A stretch of DNA of 5,338 bases from an uncultured Leptolyngbya sp. (GTDB taxonomy: Bacteria; Cyanobacteriota; Cyanobacteriia; Phormidesmidales; Phormidesmidaceae): contig CALBPH010000049.1 in the NCBI GenBank assembly GCA_937899365.1, forward strand, positions 1 to 5,338, written 5' to 3'. Positions 1 through 5,338 of this stretch are shown piece after piece (the stretch's first letter is position 1; every line of letters starts with the position of its first letter). Below the pieces are notes generated by a model that had not been told where the DNA came from, ran no database searches, and was given only the letters and a program-made list of their open reading frames with translations. The translations under genes and the position numbers were made by a program.

Positions 1-1340
1 CCACAACCGAGGGTATCAATGTGGGAAGTAACAGCAGTATTCGAGGCAGCGTCGAAACCGGGGGCATTGGCAACGGTGGTGATATTAACCTGGCCAGTCG
101 GAGTCTAACCCTTACTGGCGGCGGTCAGATTCAGTCCGGGGTGTTTCGAGCTCAAGCGTTTAATGGAGAATTAATTCCGGGGGGACAGGGTGACGGTGGC
201 AGCATCAATGTGGATGTGGCTGACGTCAGTATTGATGGGTTTAGTCCAGAAGGAACCCTGAGCGGGCTCTTTGTCAGCACCGAGCCAGGGGCGGTGGGGA
301 ATGCAGGCACCATTCGCATCGGTTCAGACACCAGCCCAGCCGAGACCCTGAGGGTTACCAACAACGGCATCATCAATGCGTCTACTAGCAACAGCAGCAA
401 TGCGGGCGGTGTGTCGATCAACGTCGATACGCTCAGGTTAGAAACCGGGGGGCTGGTATCTGTCAATGGCACACCGCTGGGAACAGCCGATATTCCTGGA
501 AACCCTGGAAACATCGACATTACTGCCGATAACGTGGGACTGTTCCAGGGAGGAAAAATTCAGGCAACCACCGCCTCTATTGAAAACAGCGGCAACATTA
601 ATCTGACCATTGATGGGGCACTTGAGTTACAGGGCACCCAAACCGCCATCGATCCGTCGGGCACCTGCCCCACCTGCAACCTAATTTCCACCGAAGCCTT
701 TGGTATCGGGGCCACAGGGGGGAATATTACCATTCTCACTAACTCGGTCAGTGGCAATCTCTTTCAGAATAGCGACATTGTTGCCAACGCTGAGGGTACG
801 GGCGGTGCCGTTCAGCTTTTGGCCAACAATTCCCTGGGTCGATTTATCGGGTCGAGACCCCTAGGGGAGATATTTACCCTGCGGAGTGGGCGTTCGTTGG
901 AGAGCGATCTGGATGCCAGCTCCACCTTGACGGTCAATGACGGCACGGTGGAAACGGGCGAACAGCAGGATGTGCCAGAGGTGACTATTCCGGACATCAT
1001 TGACCCCACTGATCTGGTGGATCAGCGCTGCGATCTCTTAGCCAGACAACAGAATAATGCCAGCGCATTTACGGTCACCGGGCGAGGAGGGCTGCCCTTA
1101 GCTCCGGACGAACAGCTAGATGGAAGTGGGCTGCTGGAGGATTTTGGACCGTTGGTGACACCCCAGAATGAAGCGATAGAGCCTGCTGATAATGATGCAT
1201 CTGCGCTCCCGTCAGTGCCTGAGATTATTGCTGAACCCGAGGGTTGGGCAATAACTGAGGATGGTCAGCTGCTGCTTTATGGAAGTGCTGAAACGACTGA
1301 ACCCTTGTTGAATGCCCACTGTGGGCATTCAACATCCTAG
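1..1340 (+). CDS. Filamentous-haemagglutinin-like two-partner-secretion protein, C-terminal part (5' truncated)
   Basis: The frame is open to the left edge (first full codon at nt 3), so the GTG at nt 21 is internal and the true start lies outside. Residue numbers here count from that GTG. Residues 1 to about 275 are glycine/asparagine-rich imperfect coils of the form G-N-x-G-x-I-x-I/L (GNGGDINL, GDGGSINV, GNAGTIRI, GNPGNIDI, ATGGNITI), as expected of a right-handed beta-helix stalk. A less repetitive acidic C-terminus follows, with Cys337 and a GRGGLP motif at 354-359, a signature I recognise from cyanobacterial FHA/haemagglutinin proteins. In this family an N-terminal TPS domain, not visible here, is exported by Sec and then through an outer-membrane FhaC/ShlB-type partner; the product acts at the cell surface or outside. 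Only four cysteines are visible: a C-P-T-C pair at 216/219, Cys337, and Cys434 in the tail. The last residues are encoded by a 29-bp palindrome. The ligand or substrate is unknown. Family call is confident; adhesin role is inferred. Confidence 0.88.
   Translation, partial: TTEGINVGSNSSIRGSVETGGIGNGGDINLASRSLTLTGGGQIQSGVFRAQAFNGELIPGGQGDGGSINVDVADVSIDGFSPEGTLSGLFVSTEPGAVGNAGTIRIGSDTSPAETLRVTNNGIINASTSNSSNAGGVSINVDTLRLETGGLVSVNGTPLGTADIPGNPGNIDITADNVGLFQGGKIQATTASIENSGNINLTIDGALELQGTQTAIDPSGTCPTCNLISTEAFGIGATGGNITILTNSVSGNLFQNSDIVANAEGTGGAVQLLANNSLGRFIGSRPLGEIFTLRSGRSLESDLDASSTLTVNDGTVETGEQQDVPEVTIPDIIDPTDLVDQRCDLLARQQNNASAFTVTGRGGLPLAPDEQLDGSGLLEDFGPLVTPQNEAIEPADNDASALPSVPEIIAEPEGWAITEDGQLLLYGSAETTEPLLNAHCGHSTS
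1306..1334. repeat. 29-bp perfect palindrome overlapping the 3' end of the adhesin gene
   Basis: The left arm TGTTGAATGCCCAC (1306-1319) and right arm GTGGGCATTCAACA (1321-1334) are exact reverse complements around a single T at 1320. The element lies inside the coding sequence, encodes the residues N-A-H-C-G-H-S-T, and ends 3 nt before the stop codon at 1338. As RNA it would form a strong stem with a small loop. The nearest T run (1343-1346) is short and 8 nt away, so it is not a textbook intrinsic terminator by itself. It could be a 3'-end stabilising hairpin, a dimeric regulator's operator, or a small REP-like palindrome that landed at the gene end. The symmetry is certain; the function is not. 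Confidence 0.85.
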
Positions 1341-1355
1341 ACTTTTCAGAGCGCT

Positions 1356-1376
1356 ATCAGGACAGCCCTGATTTTT
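1356..1376 (+). terminator. Probable intrinsic terminator after the adhesin gene
   Basis: ATCAGG (1356-1361) pairs with CCTGAT (1367-1372) across a 5-nt loop ACAGC, and five T residues follow at 1372-1376. It sits 15 nt downstream of the adhesin stop. A 6-bp stem that is half A/T is modest, so termination may be partial and allow read-through into the CHAT gene. Together with the palindrome just upstream it gives two hairpins within about 70 nt. Cyanobacteria lack Rho, so hairpin termination here is plausible. Confidence 0.5.
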
Positions 1377-1377
1377 A

Positions 1378-1424
1378 TCGTCCTCTGCCCCCCTGCTCTC
1401 TTTGTTCTCTGCGTCTTCTGTTCC
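1378..1424 (+). other. Adenine-free, pyrimidine-rich leader of the CHAT gene
   Basis: This 47-nt stretch contains no A and only seven G; the other 40 bases are C or T. The G residues at 1387, 1395, 1404, 1411 and 1420 recur every 7-9 nt in a loose Y-tract-TG pattern. It abuts the ATG at 1425 and contains no Shine-Dalgarno-like GGAG/AGGA and no -10-like TATAAT. Translation of the CHAT gene therefore starts without a visible ribosome binding site, and no promoter is recognisable between the terminator-like hairpin and the start codon. The tract resembles low-complexity CTCTGCG-type sequences I recall between cyanobacterial genes, but I cannot verify that here. Confidence 0.6.
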
Positions 1425-3977
1425 ATGTTTTCTAAACCTGTTCGGTTTTGTCTCACCCTTTGCCTGAGCGCCCTTATATGTGCCATGGCTATCCCTGCTC
1501 GGGCCAATCTGGCTACGGCAGATCTTATGCAGCAGGGACAGACGGCCTATGGGCTGGGGCAGTATCAGACGGCAGCAGAGGTTTGGCAACGGGCGGTGCA
1601 GCAGGGGTTACCGCTGGAGCGGGTCAGTGGGCTGAGCAATTTGGGGCTGGCCTACTTACAGTTAGGCGATTATGCAGAAGCTACAACCGTTATTGCTGAG
1701 GCGTTAGAGCAGCTCGAAACAGAGGAGACATCGTCTCAGCAGCAGCGAGTTCTGGCCCAGGTGTTGAGTACCCAAGGCAAACTTTATATGGCCCAAGGGA
1801 AGCTGAGTGAGGCGCTGACGGTGCTAAAACAAGCGGAGGTGGCCTATGGCGGGGATGGGGCTGGAGTGTTGAGATCGCAACTCAACCAGGCCCAAATTCT
1901 CAGGGTTCAGGGCCACTATCGCCAAACCCTCAAACAGTTAGACGCCATTGCCACCGACCTGGATGCTCTTCCCAACTCAGCCCTCAAAGCGACAGGGCTG
2001 CGACAGTTAGGTAATGCCCTTCTGCTCAATGGCGACTCCCAGGGGGCCAAAGACCGCTTAAATCAGAGCCTGGCCGTGGCTGACGCTATCAGCTCGGCAG
2101 CGGATGCGACCGGGGCACTGATAAGTCTAGGCATTGAGCAATATCAGCTGGGGGAGCCTGCCGCTGGCTACTACCAGCAGGCGGCCGCCGCCGCCCCGAC
2201 AGTTGATCTGCGTCTCCAGGCCCAGGTCAACCTGATGGGCACCTGGGTCAAAGCAAGCGACTTTCAGGCAGCTCAGGAGCTTTTACCCACGGTTTACTCA
2301 GACCTGACGCACCTACCCCCAGGTCGCACTGCAGTGACCACCCGCTTAAACCTGGCCAACAGTCTGATCGAAGCGGGGGACAATCTGGAGATACCCCGAC
2401 AGATAGCCCAGCTGCTGGCCGATACATTACAACTGGCCCGTTCCCTCAATGATCAGCAGGGGGAGTCCTATGCCCTGGGGTATTTGGGCCACCTATTCGA
2501 ATTTCGACAACAGTGGAAAAATGCAGCCCAGGTAACCCAGCAGGCCCTCACCCTGGCCCAGTCTAGTGGTACCGAGGCGGCTACTTACCAGTGGCAGTGG
2601 CAGCTGGGGCGAATCCTTGATGCCCAGGGAGATACGGCTGGAGCAATTGACGCTTACACCAAGGCCCTGGAAAGTTTGCAAACGCTGCGGGTAGATTTAA
2701 TCGCCACCAGCCCAGAGGTGCGATTTTCATTCCGAGAGGAGGTGGAACCGGTTTATCGACAGCTGGTGGATCTGTTGCTTCGGGAGGAGACCGGCACGGC
2801 CAACGAAAAGGAAAACAATCTGCTCCAGGCTCGCAATGTAATTGAGTCGTTGCAGGTGGCGGAGCTGGTGAACTTTTTCCGGGCCGACTGTGTGACCACT
2901 CAACCTGTAGATATTGAACAGCTGGGTAGCAATGCCGCTGTGATTTATCCGATTGTGTTAGACGATCGGCTAGAGGTGGTCTTTCGCCTGCCGGGGCAGC
3001 CCTTGGCCCATCGGTCAACGGTGGTGGACAAAGCCACTGTAACCAATACGCTGGCGCAGCTACAGCGGTCGATTTCCTATCCTGGGGTGGAGTTGCGATC
3101 GCGCTCCCAAACCGCCCGGTTCGAAGTCATTGCCGAAAACCCAGTTAACAACTACCTTACCCCCGCCCAACAGCTCTACGACTGGCTCATTCGCCCCATC
3201 GAAACAGACTTAGCCACCGCCGATGTGGACGTCCTGGTGTTTGTCCTAGACAGCGCCCTTCGCAACATTCCCATGTCGGTGCTCCATGACGGCAATCAAT
3301 ATCTGGTCGAACGATATCACGTCGCCCTTACCCCTGGCCTGCAGCTGATCGAGCCAGCCCCCCTGGCCAAACGGGATATTCGTGCCCTGGTGGCAGGGCT
3401 ATCCGACCCAGTGGAAGTGTTTCCCGCCCTACCCAACGTGGCCACCGAAATTGAAGCCATTCAGGCACAGGTCCCCAGTGAGGTGCTCCTCAACCAATCC
3501 TTTATCGAAACTAATTTTGCCAACAAACTTACCACCGGCAAAGGCACCGTAGTTCATCTAGCCACCCACGGAGAGTTTAGTTCCGAGCTAGAAGACACCT
3601 TTGTTCTCGCCTGGGATGGCCCCCTCAACGCCAATCAGCTTAGTGCCCTGCTTCAGTCCGGTGAACTTAGCCGAGACGAAACCGTGGAGCTGCTGATCCT
3701 CAGTGCCTGCGAAACCGCCGCTGGGGACGACCGTGCCGCCCTCGGACTCGCTGGTGTGGCCATTCGCTCCGGGGCCAGAAGCACCCTGGCCAGTCTCTGG
3801 CTAGTGGACGACCGGGGCACATCGGAGCTCATGGGCAACGTATACAGCGATCTCACCTCCACCCGTTTGTCAAAGGCTGAAATTCTCCAACAAGCCCAGT
3901 TAAAACTATTAAAAAGTGACGAATACCAACACCCCTACTTTTGGGCTCCCTTTGTCCTGATCGGCAACTGGCTATAG
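1425..3977 (+). CDS. Exported TPR-CHAT domain protein (850 aa, complete)
   Basis: The ATG start is favoured because it gives a clean Sec signal peptide: basic N-terminus (K4, R7), hydrophobic core to about residue 23, and an A-R-A cleavage site after Ala27. Residues 30 to about 425 are helical TPR-like repeats; clear units lie near 33-65, 70-105, 112-145, 349-383 and 388-422. A linker at 429-452 (S-P-E-V-R-F-S-F ... V-Y-R-Q-L-V-D-L-L-L) and a segment around 466-489 ending F-F-R-A-D-C are typical of cyanobacterial CHAT proteins. The CHAT domain spans about 580-850, beginning Q-L-Y-D-W-L-I-R-P-I. The dyad is present: His715 in HLATHGEF and Cys762 in LSACETA, so catalysis is plausible. CHAT is a clan CD caspase-like fold; TPRs usually bind peptides or partners. 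The mature protein should be outside the cytoplasmic membrane. Its substrate is unknown. The caspase gene follows after 4 nt. Third-position base preference changes sharply near nt 3100. Confidence 0.93.
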   Translation: MFSKPVRFCLTLCLSALICAMAIPARANLATADLMQQGQTAYGLGQYQTAAEVWQRAVQQGLPLERVSGLSNLGLAYLQLGDYAEATTVIAEALEQLETEETSSQQQRVLAQVLSTQGKLYMAQGKLSEALTVLKQAEVAYGGDGAGVLRSQLNQAQILRVQGHYRQTLKQLDAIATDLDALPNSALKATGLRQLGNALLLNGDSQGAKDRLNQSLAVADAISSAADATGALISLGIEQYQLGEPAAGYYQQAAAAAPTVDLRLQAQVNLMGTWVKASDFQAAQELLPTVYSDLTHLPPGRTAVTTRLNLANSLIEAGDNLEIPRQIAQLLADTLQLARSLNDQQGESYALGYLGHLFEFRQQWKNAAQVTQQALTLAQSSGTEAATYQWQWQLGRILDAQGDTAGAIDAYTKALESLQTLRVDLIATSPEVRFSFREEVEPVYRQLVDLLLREETGTANEKENNLLQARNVIESLQVAELVNFFRADCVTTQPVDIEQLGSNAAVIYPIVLDDRLEVVFRLPGQPLAHRSTVVDKATVTNTLAQLQRSISYPGVELRSRSQTARFEVIAENPVNNYLTPAQQLYDWLIRPIETDLATADVDVLVFVLDSALRNIPMSVLHDGNQYLVERYHVALTPGLQLIEPAPLAKRDIRALVAGLSDPVEVFPALPNVATEIEAIQAQVPSEVLLNQSFIETNFANKLTTGKGTVVHLATHGEFSSELEDTFVLAWDGPLNANQLSALLQSGELSRDETVELLILSACETAAGDDRAALGLAGVAIRSGARSTLASLWLVDDRGTSELMGNVYSDLTSTRLSKAEILQQAQLKLLKSDEYQHPYFWAPFVLIGNWL
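3095..3102. repeat. HIP1 octameric palindrome GCGATCGC
   Basis: An exact GCGATCGC occurs inside the CHAT gene, encoding part of L-R-S-R. HIP1 is strongly over-represented in many cyanobacterial genomes, so even one copy agrees with the taxonomic reading given by the proteins. It is the only perfect copy I found in the window, and it lies close to the point where third-position G/C preference reverses. Confidence 0.8.
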
Positions 3978-3984
3978 CGCAATG
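3975..3984 (+). promoter_or_regulatory. Stop/start junction indicating translational coupling of CHAT and caspase genes
   Basis: The CHAT stop TAG (3975-3977) is followed by only CGCA and then the ATG of the caspase gene (3982-3984). No Shine-Dalgarno-like sequence is evident in the last 25 nt of the CHAT gene, so the downstream gene probably relies on ribosomes finishing the CHAT reading frame. This argues for one mRNA and a linked stoichiometry of the two proteins. Confidence 0.7.
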
Positions 3985-5338
3985 AACACGCCATCCCTAA
4001 AACGTCGTCACTTTCTCCAATTTGCCGGGTCCACCTTGGCGGCTATGGGGTTGAGCCAACTTGACTTTTTTGCCCAAGCAAACCGCTACCGCCAGGCCCT
4101 CGGTCAACCTACTCCCCGCAAGCTAGCGATGCTGGTGGGCATCAATGACTATCCCTTTGCCTCCGGCAACCTGCGCGGTTGTCTCACCGATGTAGACCTC
4201 CAATATGAGCTGCTAGTCAATCGCTTTGGATTTAACACCAAAGATATTGTTCGGGTCACTTCTAGAGGTGTTTTACCCCCCACCCGTGAGACTATTTTGC
4301 AGGTCTTTAAAGACCATCTGATTGACCAGGCCCAGCCGGGTGATATCGTTGTCTTTCACTACTCTGGCCACGGCTCCCGCGTAGCCGACCGAGAGCCCCT
4401 CACTCCCCAAAAACCTCTGATCGGCACCCTGGTACCGATGGATGCCACCCAGGCTAGCAATGTGGTCAATCACATTACTAGCCGCACACTGTTCCTACTC
4501 ATGGAGGCCATCCGCACCGAAAATCTCACCATGGTGTTAGACAGCTGTTACTCGGGTGGAGGCTTTCGAGGTAACACATTGGTGCGCGCGGCTCCTATCC
4601 GAGCTGATTTAGACGGCCAAGATCTTCTCGCCAGTGATGCTGACTATGCCTATCAGCAAGACCTAATGACACAGTTGGGGCTATCCTTTGACGAGTTTCA
4701 GCGGCGTCGGGGCCAGGGCATTGCCAAAGGCATAGCGCTAGGATCTGCCAGCCGAAATGAGCTTGCTTTAGATATGGCCTTTAATGGGTTTTATGCAGGT
4801 TCTTTTACCTATTTGCTAACGCGGTATCTATGGCAGCTGCCCAGCAGCACCCCAGCGTCTATTGTGCAAGCCAATCTTGTGCGCAGTACGGCGGCGGCGG
4901 CCCGTCAGCAAGACCATGGTCAGGTGCCCCAATTTGAAGCAGCCCCTGGCACGGGCAATGAACGCAGACCGCTCTATTTTACCGGGCCGATCTCCTCCCC
5001 GGCTGAAGCGGTCATTACCCAGGTCACCAACGCCTCTGCCCAAATAGAGTTTTGGCTAGGGGGCGTATCCCCCCAATATTTAGACACTCCCGGCGATAGG
5101 GCTGTATTTACAGTGTTAGAAAACAGCATGCCCGTGGGTGAAATCATCCAAACGTCGCGGGCTGGGCTCCTTGCTAGGGGGCAATCCACTGCAACCACTC
5201 CCCTAAGACCGGGTATGCTTCTCCGCGAGAAATTAGTCGGGCTGCCCCCTAATCCTGTGCTCAAAATAGGTGTTGATCGATCCTTGGATAGTGAAATTAA
5301 TGCAACGGTTACGGCCCTCAACCAGGCCTTACTATCCC
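3982..5338 (+). CDS. Tat-exported caspase-family protease (orthocaspase/metacaspase-like, peptidase C14), 3' truncated
   Basis: The frame is open from the ATG to the right edge (452 residues seen, no stop). The N-terminus reads S-L-K-R-R-H-F-L-Q-F-A-G, a twin-arginine signal (Arg8-Arg9) with a hydrophobic stretch and a likely A-Q-A cleavage after Ala33; an ATG further in would lose it. The caspase p20-like domain starts about residue 48 (LAMLVGINDYP, then LRGC with Cys67). The catalytic dyad is intact: His130 in HYSGHGS and Cys189 in LDSCYSGG. Asp187, two residues before the Cys, matches the S1-pocket acid of metacaspases and suggests cleavage after Arg/Lys rather than Asp. A roughly 50-residue linker with Arg241-243 leads to a p10-like part (ASRNELA from 256, GFYAGSFTYLL from 269). 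Residues beyond about 310 form a further region I cannot name. The family call is strong; substrate and mature form are unknown. Confidence 0.92.
   Translation, partial: MNTPSLKRRHFLQFAGSTLAAMGLSQLDFFAQANRYRQALGQPTPRKLAMLVGINDYPFASGNLRGCLTDVDLQYELLVNRFGFNTKDIVRVTSRGVLPPTRETILQVFKDHLIDQAQPGDIVVFHYSGHGSRVADREPLTPQKPLIGTLVPMDATQASNVVNHITSRTLFLLMEAIRTENLTMVLDSCYSGGGFRGNTLVRAAPIRADLDGQDLLASDADYAYQQDLMTQLGLSFDEFQRRRGQGIAKGIALGSASRNELALDMAFNGFYAGSFTYLLTRYLWQLPSSTPASIVQANLVRSTAAAARQQDHGQVPQFEAAPGTGNERRPLYFTGPISSPAEAVITQVTNASAQIEFWLGGVSPQYLDTPGDRAVFTVLENSMPVGEIIQTSRAGLLARGQSTATTPLRPGMLLREKLVGLPPNPVLKIGVDRSLDSEINATVTALNQALLS

Noticed and set aside
21..23. GTG as the start codon of the adhesin gene
   Set aside because: The frame is open through the left edge with matching composition, and the protein begins in the middle of beta-helix coils with no signal or TPS domain.
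180..200. G-rich run suggesting a G-quadruplex
   Set aside because: Only two tracts of three or more G are close together, too few for a canonical four-tract quadruplex.
849..867. Overlapping small inverted repeats GGGTC/GACCC and CCCCTAGGGG
   Set aside because: Short arms inside a coding region with no positional logic; within what can occur by chance.
1152..1193. Possible promoter inside the adhesin gene (TTGGTG at 1152 and GATAAT at 1188)
   Set aside because: The spacing between the two boxes is about 30 nt, far from the 16-18 nt expected, and no better -35 is present.
1329..1589. Minus-strand open frame spanning the intergenic gap
   Set aside because: Its length comes mainly from the adenine-free tract, which yields no stop codons on the opposite strand in that frame, and from the CHAT signal-peptide region; the low-complexity charged translation has no family resemblance.
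2581..3018. Minus-strand open frame of 145 residues inside the CHAT gene
   Set aside because: Proline-rich, featureless translation lying opposite a well-supported coding region; best explained as a shadow of the plus-strand gene.
4974..5321. Minus-strand open frame of 115 residues opposite the caspase gene
   Set aside because: No recognisable domain or start signal, and the plus strand is continuously coding for a known family here.
1425..5338. CHAT plus caspase as a phage-defence operon (gasdermin or CRISPR-linked type)
   Set aside because: Both proteins have export signals, and no gasdermin, gRAMP, NACHT or other defence effector is seen; a cytoplasmic defence role is not supported.

Overview
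The window looks like chromosomal DNA of a cyanobacterium, by eye in the mid-50s % G+C. Three things point there: a filamentous-haemagglutinin-type protein ending in the C-terminal signature I associate with cyanobacteria (Cys ... F-x-V-T-GRGGLP-x-x-P), a signal-peptide TPR-CHAT protein of the type common in that phylum, and an octameric HIP1 palindrome (GCGATCGC) in the CHAT gene. A Leptolyngbya-like or other filamentous lineage would fit, but genus is a guess.

Layout, all on the plus strand: (1) nt 1-1340, the 3' part of a large two-partner-secretion (TPS) adhesin-like gene, cut by the left edge. (2) nt 1341-1424, a short intergenic stretch with a terminator-like hairpin and then a 47-nt leader containing no adenine. 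A 29-bp palindrome overlaps the end of the adhesin gene just before it. (3) nt 1425-3977, a complete 850-residue Sec-exported TPR-CHAT protein with the His/Cys dyad intact. (4) nt 3982 to the right edge, a Tat-exported caspase-family (orthocaspase/metacaspase-like) protein with intact His/Cys dyad, starting only 4 nt after the CHAT stop and cut by the right edge at residue 452. No RNA genes, mobile elements or CRISPR arrays are visible, and I found no convincing minus-strand gene.

How the genes may work together (inference): the CHAT and caspase proteins are both clan CD-type cysteine protease folds, both carry export signals, and they are almost certainly translated from one mRNA. They sit behind a surface or secreted beta-helical adhesin. 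This suggests an extracytoplasmic proteolytic module, in which the TPR array senses or recruits a partner and one protease may process the other or the adhesin. The three families are individually known and I believe they co-occur in cyanobacteria; their joint function is, as far as I know, not established. The most distinctive DNA-level observations are the palindrome that encodes the adhesin's last residues, the adenine-free leader, and a sharp reversal of third-position G/C preference inside the CHAT gene near nt 3100.
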